This document shows positions 1 through 6,866 of a DNA stretch of 20,023 nt, piece by piece. The DNA comes from Ferruginibacter sp. (GTDB taxonomy: Bacteria > Bacteroidota > Bacteroidia > Chitinophagales > Chitinophagaceae): contig JAGPDJ010000007.1 of NCBI GenBank assembly GCA_018057635.1, positions 1 to 20,023 on the forward strand. Direction: 5' to 3'. The position numbers were made by a program, and so were the translations under genes. The notes below the pieces were generated by a model. The model made no database searches, had not been told where the DNA came from, and saw nothing but the letters and a program-made list of their open reading frames with translations. Numbering within the stretch: position 1 is the first letter of the stretch; each line of letters starts with the position of its first letter.

Positions 1-113
1 TTTTGCTGTACATTACCCGTGCTGTTAACCTGGAATGAATTATTTACTGCTGTTTCTGCATTAAATCCAAAATTAACCGGCCTGATCAGTAGAAGATGTT
101 CACAACATTGCAT
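1..113 (-). CDS. Probable CtlX-type citrulline hydrolase (amidinotransferase family), N-terminal fragment
   Basis: Only the first 37 codons are present; the gene runs off the left edge. Translation begins at an ATG at 113-111 and reads M-Q-C-C-E-H, then LLLIRPVNFGFN and ETAVNNSFQ. The pattern of a hydrophobic strand, then RPV-x-F-x-x-N, then x-TAVNN-x-FQ matches the N-terminus of the CtlX branch of the guanidino-group-modifying superfamily, which hydrolyses citrulline to ornithine, CO2 and ammonia. The catalytic Cys and His of that family lie beyond the window. The start is 8 bp after the stop of the DUF1684 gene, which itself lies 12 bp after arginase, so the three are probably co-transcribed. 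Both enzymes would then feed ornithine. The family call rests on this short segment, so another amidinotransferase-fold enzyme (for example an arginine deiminase relative) is possible. Confidence 0.68.
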   Translation of the reverse strand, partial: MQCCEHLLLIRPVNFGFNAETAVNNSFQVNSTGNVQQ

Positions 114-121
114 ATCAGCTA

Positions 122-712
122 TTAATGCGGTTTACCAAAATCCATTTCTCCTGCCGGGATAGATACAGGCAGGTCATTTTCCCTGGGTGGAATGGGGCAG
201 TTATAACCTGAAGTATATGCACAATAAGGATTGTATGCTTTGTTGAAATCCAGCATCAAAGTATTGCCTTTAATATCATCTTTCATGAAATCGAGGTACT
301 TGCCGCCTCCATAACTCTTATTGCCGCTGGTTAGATCTGTGTAAGGTACAAACAGGTGATTTTTGTATTCTTCTTCCTGCATAAGCTGTTCACTCTGGTA
401 AACCCTAAGTTTTACTGGTTTGTTGTTAATGGTAAAACTCAGGATTCCATAAATGAAATACTTCTTACTTTTTTTCCCGGATGTTTTCATGATAAATCCG
501 CTGCTGTCGTTTACCTTTTCAAATGATGCCAATACCCGGTATTTTTCATTTACCGGAAAAAATTTCATGTATTTTTTATCAGGCCCCTGCACCACTTCAT
601 GTGTTTCAACATAAGATTTTTGAAATTCCCTTAAACTTTCCCTGTAAGACTTTTTTTGGGCATGCCCGTTAAAACAAATCAACAGGAAAATTGAAAATAA
701 AACTGATCTCAT
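122..712 (-). CDS. DUF1684 family secreted protein
   Basis: A 196-residue protein with an N-terminal signal peptide (hydrophobic residues about 4-13, cleavage probably after the Ala-Gln at 18-19). The C-terminal third carries the hallmark of DUF1684: DFNKAYNPYCAY, then a Y-x-CP-x-PP-x-EN block and a final V-x-IPAGE. The family has no established reaction; its conserved Cys, Asn and Glu suggest a binding or catalytic site, but that is inference. The protein is probably periplasmic. It lies between arginase and the CtlX-like fragment with gaps of 12 and 8 bp, which suggests one transcript. Whether it has anything to do with arginine or citrulline use cannot be told from sequence. Length and motif order look complete. 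Confidence 0.85.
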   Translation of the reverse strand: MRSVLFSIFLLICFNGHAQKKSYRESLREFQKSYVETHEVVQGPDKKYMKFFPVNEKYRVLASFEKVNDSSGFIMKTSGKKSKKYFIYGILSFTINNKPVKLRVYQSEQLMQEEEYKNHLFVPYTDLTSGNKSYGGGKYLDFMKDDIKGNTLMLDFNKAYNPYCAYTSGYNCPIPPRENDLPVSIPAGEMDFGKPH

Positions 713-724
713 CTTTTGATTTTT

Positions 725-1672
725 TTAATTCATCATCAGCACATTTACACTGCGCTGCAGAATATTAAATGCTATCTCTGCCATCATATTTTCTTTATCC
801 AGTGTTGGGTTAACTTCCGTTATTTCAAAACAGCAGATCTTCCTGCTTTGCATAAATTTACTGATCAGGTCTTCTGCTTCCCTTTCTTTTAATCCATTGC
901 TTACAGGTGTACCGGTTCCTTTTGAAATGGCAGAATCAAGGCTATCCACGTCAAAACTTACATAAATATCTGTGCAGTCGCTCAGGTAACGTAAAACTTT
1001 CCGGCTTATATTTTCTGCGCCATTGCGCCTTACTTCACTGGTAGTAATCACCTTCATGCCATGTTTTTCAATCAACGATTTCTCTTCTTTTTCATAATCC
1101 CTAAGTGAGATAAATACAATGTCTTCTGGCAGTACTTTTTGACTGATCTTACCCATATTCTTTAACTGGTCCCAGAGTTTACAGGTGTTTGCATCCGGTT
1201 CATGAACCTTACATTCAATATTATCATCTGCAATGGCAGTACTTAACGGCATACCATGCATATTACCCGAAGGGGTAGTGTAAGGTGTATGCAGATCGGC
1301 ATGAGCATCAATCCATATTACACCGAGTTTACTTTTGGGTTTTGCCATTTTGATGCCTGCAATTGTTCCACCGGAATTACTATGGTCGCCACTGAGCACA
1401 ACCGGGAAGAAATTATTCTTCATGCTGTCGCAAACAGCCTTGCTGGTTCGTTCGTACAGGTTAACTATACCCTGTATGCGTTTTGCATAGGGAGATTTAA
1501 TCGGCTCAAACAATAAATTATTTTCTACTTCTATTTTCTCAGATGGGAAGTGCACAAAAAAGTTACTCATAAAATCGAGTGCGGCAATTTTAACTGCATC
1601 AATACCCATGCTTGCGCCACGTGTGCCTGCTCCAATTTCTGATGGGACTTCTATTAATTTAATATTTTTCAT
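725..1672 (-). CDS. rocF: Arginase (ureohydrolase family)
   Basis: A 315-residue manganese ureohydrolase, the usual length for arginase, which cleaves arginine to ornithine and urea in the cytoplasm. All metal motifs are visible: GDHS with His97, DAHAD with Asp122, His124 and Asp126, and SFDVD with Asp241 and Asp243. The SGN-x-HG motif (135-140, His139) and the GTGTPVSNGL and EITEVNP segments point to arginase rather than agmatinase or formimidoylglutamase. The ATG at 1672 gives an N-terminus (KLIEVPSEIGAGTRGA) typical of bacterial arginases. It is first in a minus-strand cluster with the DUF1684 gene and the CtlX-like gene. A possible promoter box lies about 80 bp upstream at 1752-1759. Substrate choice within the family is inferred from motifs. 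Confidence 0.9.
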   Translation of the reverse strand: MKNIKLIEVPSEIGAGTRGASMGIDAVKIAALDFMSNFFVHFPSEKIEVENNLLFEPIKSPYAKRIQGIVNLYERTSKAVCDSMKNNFFPVVLSGDHSNSGGTIAGIKMAKPKSKLGVIWIDAHADLHTPYTTPSGNMHGMPLSTAIADDNIECKVHEPDANTCKLWDQLKNMGKISQKVLPEDIVFISLRDYEKEEKSLIEKHGMKVITTSEVRRNGAENISRKVLRYLSDCTDIYVSFDVDSLDSAISKGTGTPVSNGLKEREAEDLISKFMQSRKICCFEITEVNPTLDKENMMAEIAFNILQRSVNVLMMN

Positions 1673-1751
1673 TTCAATATTATTTATGAAAATGGTTTAA
1701 TTCTTTAGCAATCATAATTCACTTATAGCAAAAGCTTGGGTTAATTATTTA

Positions 1752-1759
1752 CAAATTTA
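1752..1759 (-). promoter_or_regulatory. Possible -7 box upstream of arginase
   Basis: On the minus strand the bases read TAAATTTG, a perfect match to the Bacteroidetes -7 consensus TAnnTTTG. No TTG is seen at the expected 19-21 bp upstream, so the -33 element is weak or absent. Transcription would begin near 1745 and leave a leader of about 70 nt before arginase. The 96-bp spacer between the CrtA-like gene and arginase is a reasonable place for an operon promoter. Confidence 0.4.
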
Positions 1760-1768
1760 CCATGTTAA

Positions 1769-2497
1769 TTAAAGTGGCTTAATCTTATCAAGCGTGCCAA
1801 AACTACCGGTTATGCTGAAACGTACATACATCTCTTCACTGAACCATGAATGTTTTTTCGATTTTTTTACTGCTTCCACGTGATCTTTCATCTTGTAAGC
1901 AAAAGCTTTCATGTTGTCGGTATTTTCCCAAATACTGAAAGTTACCTGCTTGATGTATGGCAATTCTCCCATTCCGATAGAAGTTAATAATCCATTAGCA
2001 TCTTTCAATTCCGTTTCTACGGGTGCTGCCTGTTTCCAGAATGGCCTCACTTTATTTAAACGGATGCTTGCCCTTGTTATAATGGCGATCCGGCCCTGAT
2101 GTTCTGCATGAACAGGTAGTTTTCCAAAAACCATATTTCCATCCCATGTGCCATGTCCTTCAAGCGGGTCTAAGAAAACGGTCCAGGTTTCGCATTTAAA
2201 TAGCCTGAACCAACCTGCTATAAATGGCCCGTATATTTGCTTTAATTCCAGTGCTATATCATATTGATCTTCAGTTTTTCGGTTATTTTTAACTGAAACA
2301 CTGGTATTTACGGTTAAAATGCCCCATTGCTGCCAATCGGGTTTCATAATAAATCTTCCCTTCCTGCTGGTTCCCAATAGTTTGAAAAATGAAATGTTCT
2401 TATTCAGCAACAACGGTAACCTGAAGATAAGCATTGTTTGAAAGGCAAAAAAGATGAATCTTTTTTTATATCGAATGATCGTAAGTGTAACCTGCAT
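1769..2497 (-). CDS. CrtA (spheroidene monooxygenase)-like protein
   Basis: A 242-residue protein, almost the length of CrtA of purple bacteria (about 240). From memory of that family, the similarity runs along the whole protein: an N-terminal strand MQVTLTIIRY, F-FKLLGTSRKGRF (about 37-49) against the FWKLCGSG segment of CrtA, WTVFLDPLEGHGTWDGNM, RASIRLNKVRPFW, VTFSIWENTDNMKAF (about 185-198) and W-F-S-E-E-M-Y-V-R-F (about 217-226). Starting at the first ATG makes the N-termini line up. CrtA inserts a keto group at C-2 of spheroidene and has been described as haem-dependent; members outside phototrophs are uncharacterised and their substrate is unknown. No carotenoid gene is nearby in the window, so a carotenoid role here is only a guess. 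It appears monocistronic, 107 bp downstream of ndk and beyond the ndk terminator. Confidence 0.72.
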   Translation of the reverse strand: MQVTLTIIRYKKRFIFFAFQTMLIFRLPLLLNKNISFFKLLGTSRKGRFIMKPDWQQWGILTVNTSVSVKNNRKTEDQYDIALELKQIYGPFIAGWFRLFKCETWTVFLDPLEGHGTWDGNMVFGKLPVHAEHQGRIAIITRASIRLNKVRPFWKQAAPVETELKDANGLLTSIGMGELPYIKQVTFSIWENTDNMKAFAYKMKDHVEAVKKSKKHSWFSEEMYVRFSITGSFGTLDKIKPL

Positions 2498-2553
2498 AAA
2501 AATTACAGCAAATTACAGATACTTCAGCTATAAAGCTATCGGGAAGTGGAAAT

Positions 2554-2583
2554 TAAAAAGCCGTTGAAATACATTCAACGGCT
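2554..2583 (-). terminator. Intrinsic terminator of ndk
   Basis: A perfect 10-bp stem (AGCCGTTGAA / TTCAACGGCT, 2559-2583) with a 5-base loop ATACA starts 20 bp past the ndk stop. On the minus strand it is followed directly by a run of Ts (plus-strand As at 2554-2558). This is a textbook Rho-independent terminator in the ndk direction. Confidence 0.85.
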
Positions 2584-2603
2584 ATTAAAAATCAGATTTA
2601 TAC

Positions 2604-3020
2604 TCAGAATTGTTCCAGTTTGCTGAAGAAGAAATCTCCTTCTATGGCAGCATTTTCATTGCTATCGCTTCCATGAACAGCATTTTCACCAACTGAAGCG
2701 GCATATTTTTTACGGATAGTACCCTCAGCAGCATTTGCCGGGTTTGTAGCACCAATAAGGTTCCTGAAATCTTCTACCGCATTTTCTTTTTCCAGTATGG
2801 CAGCAGTAATGGGGCCGCGGCTCATAAATTCTACCAATTCGCCATAAAATGGGCGCTCTTTGTGTACAGCATAGAACTCACTTGCTTTTTCTATGCTCAG
2901 GTGTGTCATTTTCATGGCTACAATACGAAAGCCAGCCTTGTTTATCATTTCTAAAATAGCTCCGGTATGTCCTTTTTCTGTTGCATCCGGCTTGATCATG
3001 GTAAAAGTTCTGTTGGTCAT
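2604..3020 (-). CDS. ndk: Nucleoside diphosphate kinase
   Basis: A 138-residue enzyme that moves the gamma phosphate between nucleoside di- and triphosphates through a phosphohistidine. The active-site motif NAVHGSDS carries the catalytic His116; Lys10 of TMIKPDA and the [11 protein letters not shown] and [14 protein letters not shown] segments are all intact. The ATG at 3020 is chosen over the in-frame ATG at 3041 because the latter lies inside the -7 box TATCTTTG (3046-3039) and would add seven residues not expected in the family. The length matches bacterial Ndk. The gene is divergent from the DHH phosphatase gene, both working on nucleotides, with an 8-bp tandem array between the two promoters. 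A clear terminator follows. Confidence 0.96.
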   Translation of the reverse strand: MTNRTFTMIKPDATEKGHTGAILEMINKAGFRIVAMKMTHLSIEKASEFYAVHKERPFYGELVEFMSRGPITAAILEKENAVEDFRNLIGATNPANAAEGTIRKKYAASVGENAVHGSDSNENAAIEGDFFFSKLEQF

Positions 3021-3038
3021 TTCTTTAAATTTTGGGCG

Positions 3039-3046
3039 CAAAGATA
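3039..3046 (-). promoter_or_regulatory. ndk promoter -7 box
   Basis: The minus strand reads TATCTTTG followed by CGCCC, a perfect TAnnTTTG box. The expected start is near 3032, leaving a leader of only about a dozen bases before the ATG at 3020. No clear TTG is found upstream; the -33 region falls inside the octamer array that begins at 3053. The sequence after the box (CGCC) is the same as after the divergent nrnA-like promoter. Confidence 0.65.
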
Positions 3047-3052
3047 GCGGAA

Positions 3053-3148
3053 TGTGTTGATATGCTGATATGCTAATGTGCTAATGTGCTGATGTGTAAA
3101 TTTGCAAATGTGATAATGTGAAAATGTGAAAATGTAAGAATTTCTTAA
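3053..3148. repeat. Degenerate octanucleotide tandem array between ndk and the DHH gene
   Basis: About 12 head-to-tail units of exactly 8 bp, read on the plus strand as T-G-T-G-x-x-A-A with variants. Examples in order are TATGCTGA (3061), TATGCTAA (3069), TGTGCTAA (3077), TGTGCTGA (3085), TGTGATAA (3109) and TGTGAAAA (3117 and 3125). The phase stays unbroken for 96 bp while individual units differ at one to four positions. The array starts 6 bp behind the ndk -7 box and ends 70 bp before the divergent promoter. It has no coding frame, no spacers and no dyad symmetry. Its function is unknown. Confidence 0.85.
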
Positions 3149-3217
3149 TTAAGTAATAACAAATAAATCAGAAACCAATTTACCTATCCATAGAAATCAC
3201 TCGATAACTATATTCTA

Positions 3218-3248
3218 TTGGCTAATTGGCTTTTTACACCTACTTTTG
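3218..3248 (+). promoter_or_regulatory. Promoter of the DHH phosphatase / FKBP operon
   Basis: TTG at 3218-3220, a 20-bp spacer, then TACTTTTG at 3241-3248: a full match to the Bacteroidetes housekeeping promoter. Transcription is expected near 3254-3256, only a few bases before the ATG at 3259, so the mRNA should have almost no leader. This also rules out the in-frame TTG at 3226 as start codon because it lies upstream of the transcription start. Confidence 0.8.
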
Positions 3249-3258
3249 CGCCTCATTT

Positions 3259-4278
3259 ATGCAACCGATCAGTAATATTTTTCCACAACTTAACACTCAA
3301 AAGCAGGTAGTAATTACCATGCATCAGAAACCAGACGGAGATGCAATGGGTTCCACTCTGGCACTTTCTCATTTCCTTGTTCAGTTTGGCCACCATGTTA
3401 CTGTGATCTCACCTACCAACTGGGCTTCATTTCTTAACTGGATGCCGGGGGCAAAACAAGTGCTGGACTATGAACGGGATACTGAAAAATGTAACCAGTT
3501 ATTAAATACAGCTGATTGGCTTTTTTGTCTTGACTTTAACAGTGCCGCGAGAACAAAAAGAATGGAAACGACATTACTGGAAACTAAAGCCAGTCGGATC
3601 CTGATAGATCACCACCCGGAACCACAAACAGAGATATTTGCCTTTGGGGTAAGCGATACAACAAAAAGTTCTACTGCCGAAATGGTGTATGATTTTATCG
3701 TTGCATCTGGTTATACAGAGAAGATAAACAAACAAGTTGCAGAATGCCTGTATGCAGGTGTGATGACAGATACAGGGTCTTTCAGGTTTCCATCCAGCAG
3801 TGCCGGCGTGCACAGGATGATAGCCGACCTTAAAGAAAAAGGGCTGGAGCACAGTATCATTCACGAAGCCCTGTTTGATAATTTTTCGGAGAACCGTTTT
3901 CGCTTTATTGGTAATGTTTTGCTTAACAGGATGGAAGTGTTTTATGAATATAATACAGCTTTGATTGCTGTGCCGCAGGCTGACCTGATAAAATATGATA
4001 TAAAGACAGGTGATACAGAAGGCCTGGTTAATTTTCCATTGAGCATTGAAGGAATAAAAATGGCGGCTATCATCATAGACAGGGGAGAAGAGCGCAAATG
4101 TTCTTTCAGGAGCAAGGGCTCATTTGATGTAAACAGTTTTGCCAGGAAATATTTCAATGGAGGCGGGCATTTTAATGCAGCCGGGGGTTTCAGTAAAGGA
4201 TCACTGGAAGAAACCATTGCAGATTTTAAGAAAGCTATGAAAGAAAATTCAGATCAATTAAGTACATATAAATTTTAA
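3259..4278 (+). CDS. nrnA: DHH-family nanoRNase / pAp phosphatase (NrnA-like)
   Basis: A 339-residue DHH/DHHA1 phosphoesterase. Known members degrade 2-5 nt RNA and dephosphorylate 3'-phosphoadenosine 5'-phosphate. The manganese motifs are in order: HQKPDGDAMGS (His22, Asp26, Asp28), CLDFNSAAR (Asp92), DHHP (Asp117-His119) and GVMTDTGSFRF (about 167-177). The C-terminal DHHA1 domain ends with GGGHFNAAGG (about 298-307), the RNA-binding loop. The ATG at 3259 is selected because the promoter ends at 3248 and the protein then starts as expected (MQPISNIFPQL). The FKBP gene follows after 14 bp, so the two share a transcript. Whether RNA or pAp is the main substrate cannot be read from the sequence. 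Confidence 0.9.
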   Translation: MQPISNIFPQLNTQKQVVITMHQKPDGDAMGSTLALSHFLVQFGHHVTVISPTNWASFLNWMPGAKQVLDYERDTEKCNQLLNTADWLFCLDFNSAARTKRMETTLLETKASRILIDHHPEPQTEIFAFGVSDTTKSSTAEMVYDFIVASGYTEKINKQVAECLYAGVMTDTGSFRFPSSSAGVHRMIADLKEKGLEHSIIHEALFDNFSENRFRFIGNVLLNRMEVFYEYNTALIAVPQADLIKYDIKTGDTEGLVNFPLSIEGIKMAAIIIDRGEERKCSFRSKGSFDVNSFARKYFNGGGHFNAAGGFSKGSLEETIADFKKAMKENSDQLSTYKF

Positions 4279-4292
4279 AAACAACATAAAAA

Positions 4293-5333
4293 ATGAAAAA
4301 AGTTTCTTCGTTACTGTTACTCGTAGTCGTAATTTTTACTGCCTGTAAAGAAGCATCATTCAAAAAGGGATTGGATGACCTGGAATATAAGATCATATCT
4401 GATGGCAAAGGCCCAAAACTGCAATATGGAAATTACATGCAGATTGAATTTGCCACTTATTACAATACCGGAAAAAAAGATTCATTATTGAATGACTCCA
4501 GAACATCCGGTAACCCGGTTATAGAGATACTTGATTCAGTTGCTACACCACCGGCATATTTCAATATTTTAACTCAATTGAAAAAGGGCGACAGTGTTGT
4601 GATCAGGATTTTATCTGATTCTGCATTCAAGAAAGCACCTGACCAGATGCCTCCTTTCATTAAAAAAGGACATATGCTATTAACCACTGTTAAACTGGTA
4701 AATATTTTCAAATCAAAGTCAGAAGCAGACAGTGCAAGGAACGCTTACATAGCAGAACAGGGTAAAAAAGATTCAATCAATGCCATTGCCCAGTTAGTGA
4801 AAGATGATAAAATTTTGTCTGACTACATTGCAAAAAATAATATCAAAGCAGTAAAAACTGCAAATGGTACTTATGTAGAGATCATTCAGCCTGGCACAGG
4901 TAATATGATTGATACTTCTGTTGTGGTTAAGACAAATTACACCGGCAGAACAATCGATGGGAAAATGTTTGACAGCAATACAGATCCTTCAAAAGGTCAT
5001 GTTATGCCTTTCAATGTTAATATGACAAATAACCCTGCATTGGGTCAGCCGGTTATTAAAGGCTGGACAGATGGTTTAAAACTCCTCAATAAAGGAGCCA
5101 AAGCAAAGTTCTATATTCCTTCAACGCTGGGATATGGTGCACAGGGAGCAGGTGAAGATATAGCTCCAAATTCTGTATTGTTATTTGATATTGAAGTGCT
5201 GGATGTATTAAATAAAGAGCAGGCATTGGCAGATATACAGGTTCAGAATAAAAAAATGCAGGAAATGCAGAAACGTTATATGGACAGTGTTTCCAACCTG
5301 CAAAAATCAGCAGCACCGGAAGCTAAAAAATAA
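4293..5333 (+). CDS. FKBP-type peptidyl-prolyl isomerase lipoprotein with two FKBP-like domains
   Basis: A 346-residue lipoprotein: KK, a hydrophobic stretch and a lipobox ending IFTAC with Cys18 as the lipidation site. An N-terminal FKBP-like domain (about 25-140) keeps the fold pattern (V-x-G-D-G-x-x-L-x-x-GNYMQIEF, and LKKGDSVVIRI) but lacks the usual aromatic active-site set. A second, better conserved domain (about 185-312) has VKTNYTGRTIDGKMFDSN, VIKGWTDGLKLLNKG and PSTLGYGAQGAGEDIAPNSVLLFDIEVL, with the GYG and I-x-PN-x-x-L-x-F residues of active FKBPs. The tail (about 313-346) is charged and probably helical. It likely folds exported proteins while anchored to a membrane. Gliding-motility GldI is a lipoprotein of this class but much shorter, so I do not use that name. 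Co-transcribed with the DHH gene; a strong terminator follows. Confidence 0.88.
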   Translation: MKKVSSLLLLVVVIFTACKEASFKKGLDDLEYKIISDGKGPKLQYGNYMQIEFATYYNTGKKDSLLNDSRTSGNPVIEILDSVATPPAYFNILTQLKKGDSVVIRILSDSAFKKAPDQMPPFIKKGHMLLTTVKLVNIFKSKSEADSARNAYIAEQGKKDSINAIAQLVKDDKILSDYIAKNNIKAVKTANGTYVEIIQPGTGNMIDTSVVVKTNYTGRTIDGKMFDSNTDPSKGHVMPFNVNMTNNPALGQPVIKGWTDGLKLLNKGAKAKFYIPSTLGYGAQGAGEDIAPNSVLLFDIEVLDVLNKEQALADIQVQNKKMQEMQKRYMDSVSNLQKSAAPEAKK

Positions 5334-5351
5334 AAAGCATAGTTACTTTTT

Positions 5352-5389
5352 AAAAAAAAGGCAGCTCAGGTATTTCTGAGCTGCTTTTT
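5352..5389. terminator. Bidirectional intrinsic terminator
   Basis: A perfect 9-bp GC-rich stem (GCAGCTCAG at 5361-5369, CTGAGCTGC at 5376-5384, loop of 6) flanked by eight As on the left and five Ts on the right. It follows the FKBP stop by 18 bp on the plus strand and the folP stop by about 20 bp on the minus strand, so it can end both convergent transcripts. Confidence 0.92.
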
Positions 5390-5410
5390 CAATTTATTGT
5401 TATGATCATT

Positions 5411-6241
5411 TCAGCAACGTGTATACGCTTCAACCAGGTTAACTGCTTCTTTAGCTTCTTTCACATCATGTACCCTTAATATAGAAGCACCGTTATTAAG
5501 CGCAAGTGTATTTAAAACTGTTGTTCCATTTAAAGCTTCAGCAGCAGAGATATTCAGTGTTTTATATATCGTACTTTTCCTGGAAAGCCCTGCAAGAACA
5601 GGTTTATCAAGCATTTTAAAAACAGAAAGGGATTTTAGCAATTGGAAATTATGTTTGGCTGTTTTAGCAAAGCCAAAACCGGGGTCAATGATTAGTTCGC
5701 TTATGCCTGCAGCTTTGCAGGAATCAATTTTTGCTATAAAATAATCGAGTACTTCTTTAACCACATCCTCATAATTTGCCTGCTGCTGCATGGTATCCGG
5801 AGTTCCTTTCATGTGCATACAAATAAAAGGAACCTGCAGTGAAGCAACTGTTTTGATCATATCGCTATCCATTTCGCCACTGCTGATATCATTCACAATT
5901 GAGACTCCGGCTTTAACGGCATTATCTGCAACGGAACTATAAAAGGTATCAATTGATAAAACAATTTCCTGGTTATGCTGCCTTATTTTATTTATTACAG
6001 GCAAAACCCTTTTCCATTCTTCTTTTTCAGAAATACGCTGGCTTCCCGGGCGGGTACTTTGTCCGCCAATATCAAGTATATCTGCGCCTTCCTCAATCAT
6101 TTTTTCTGCCAGTTCCCATATTTTTTCCGGGCCCTTACTGATATGGCCTTCAAAAAAAGAATCTGGGGTAATATTAAGGATACCCATCACCAAAGGTTTT
6201 TCCAGGCTTAGCAGTTTTCCTTTGCAGTTAAGTGTAAACAT
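5411..6241 (-). CDS. folP: Dihydropteroate synthase
   Basis: A 276-residue TIM-barrel enzyme of folate synthesis that joins p-aminobenzoate to 6-hydroxymethyl-7,8-dihydropterin diphosphate; it is the sulfonamide target. The signatures are complete: MGILNITPDSFFEGH, DIGGQSTRPGS, LSIDTFYS, IVNDISSG, CMHMKGTPDTMQ, IDPGFGFAKT with HNFQLL, AGLSRKSTI and ILRVHDV at the C-terminus. The ATG at 6241 is used: the open frame extends to 6355, but that extension would run into the divergent DUF1599 gene starting at 6312 and adds 38 unconserved residues. The length is standard. A near-consensus minus-strand -7 box TTAATTTG lies at 6281-6274. The divergent arrangement folP | DUF1599-BT_3928 is, to my knowledge, a recurrent Bacteroidetes neighbourhood. 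Confidence 0.95.
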   Translation of the reverse strand: MFTLNCKGKLLSLEKPLVMGILNITPDSFFEGHISKGPEKIWELAEKMIEEGADILDIGGQSTRPGSQRISEKEEWKRVLPVINKIRQHNQEIVLSIDTFYSSVADNAVKAGVSIVNDISSGEMDSDMIKTVASLQVPFICMHMKGTPDTMQQQANYEDVVKEVLDYFIAKIDSCKAAGISELIIDPGFGFAKTAKHNFQLLKSLSVFKMLDKPVLAGLSRKSTIYKTLNISAAEALNGTTVLNTLALNNGASILRVHDVKEAKEAVNLVEAYTRC

Positions 6242-6256
6242 TTGAAAGAGTAATTG

Positions 6257-6264
6257 TAATTTTG
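6257..6264 (+). promoter_or_regulatory. Possible -7 box for the DUF1599 operon
   Basis: TAATTTTG matches TAnnTTTG and lies 48 bp before the DUF1599 ATG. No TTG is found at the right distance upstream. A minus-strand near match (TTAATTTG, 6281-6274) for folP lies next to it, so this 70-bp spacer probably holds two closely packed divergent promoters. Both are weak calls. Confidence 0.35.
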
Positions 6265-6311
6265 AACTTTCACGCAAATTAAGTAATAAATTACGGGTAA
6301 TAGAAAAGGGT

Positions 6312-6860
6312 ATGACAACAAATGAACAGTACGACCGGGCGGTAAAGCATAGCAAGGATACATTTATTAAAAAGACGAAAGATTACGGAACATCCTGGAG
6401 GGTTTACCGTACCATCTCCATTGCCGACCAGATTTATATCAAGGCAAAAAGGATTCGTACTATACAGGAAAAGAAAACTCAGAAAATTGAGGATGGTATT
6501 AAAAGTGAATTTGAAGGCATTCTGAATTATGCAGTGATAGGCCTCATACAACTTGATATTGGCAGCGATGAATCTGAACAGTTACCGGTAAACGAAGTTG
6601 AAAACAGGTACGATGCTAAAATAGCAGCTGCTAAAAACCTCATGCAGGATAAGAACCACGATTATGGGGAAGCATGGCGGGAAATGAGCCAGGAAAGTTT
6701 TACCGACCTCATACTGGCCAAAATTCTGCGTATAAAGCAGATCATTTCCAATGAAGGTGCCACATTGGTGAGTGAAGGAATAGATGCCAATTTTTTTGAT
6801 ATTTTAAATTACTCAGTATTTGCCCTCATATTGATTGATGAAGGCAAACAATCAAAATAG
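6312..6860 (+). CDS. DUF1599 protein with internal duplication
   Basis: A 182-residue, mostly helical cytoplasmic protein made of two copies of the same unit. Unit 1 (about 17-82) reads FIKKTKDYGTSWR, then I-K-A-K-R-I-R-T-I, then SEFEGILNYAVIGLIQLD. Unit 2 (about 112-178) reads LMQDKNHDYGEAWREM, then LAKILRIKQI, then ANFFDILNYSVFALILID. Each unit keeps a DYG-x-x-W-R motif and an F-x-[DG]-IL-NY-x-[VF] helix. This is the DUF1599 family (I recall it being grouped with nucleotide-modification-associated domains, not verified here). The all-helical look with acidic and Lys/Arg clusters resembles nucleotide-handling helical folds, but no reaction is established. It lies 6 bp upstream of the DoxX/MauE gene, hence co-transcribed. 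Confidence 0.85.
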   Translation: MTTNEQYDRAVKHSKDTFIKKTKDYGTSWRVYRTISIADQIYIKAKRIRTIQEKKTQKIEDGIKSEFEGILNYAVIGLIQLDIGSDESEQLPVNEVENRYDAKIAAAKNLMQDKNHDYGEAWREMSQESFTDLILAKILRIKQIISNEGATLVSEGIDANFFDILNYSVFALILIDEGKQSK

Positions 6861-6866
6861 ATTCAT

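Noticed and set aside
1..157. Plus-strand open frame from base 1 to a stop near 157
   Set aside because: The minus strand encodes the CtlX-like N-terminus and the end of the DUF1684 protein over the same bases, with clear family motifs.
1256..1516. Plus-strand open frame of 86 codons inside arginase, and similar frames antisense to other genes
   Set aside because: These are shadows of well-supported genes, with no start signal or family resemblance of their own.
3053..3148. CRISPR-like array
   Set aside because: Units are 8 bp, contiguous and diverged, with no spacers and no cas genes; it is a short tandem repeat.
3226..3258. In-frame TTG start of the DHH phosphatase gene, 11 codons upstream of the ATG
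   Set aside because: It lies within the promoter (between the TTG element and the -7 box), so it would not be in the mRNA, and the added residues are not expected in the family.
4293..5333. Naming the FKBP lipoprotein GldI (gliding motility)
   Set aside because: GldI-type proteins are single-domain and much shorter, and no other gliding gene is in the window.
6242..6355. N-terminal extension of folP to an ATG at 6355
   Set aside because: It overlaps the divergent DUF1599 gene, adds 38 residues without family similarity, and leaves no room for promoters.
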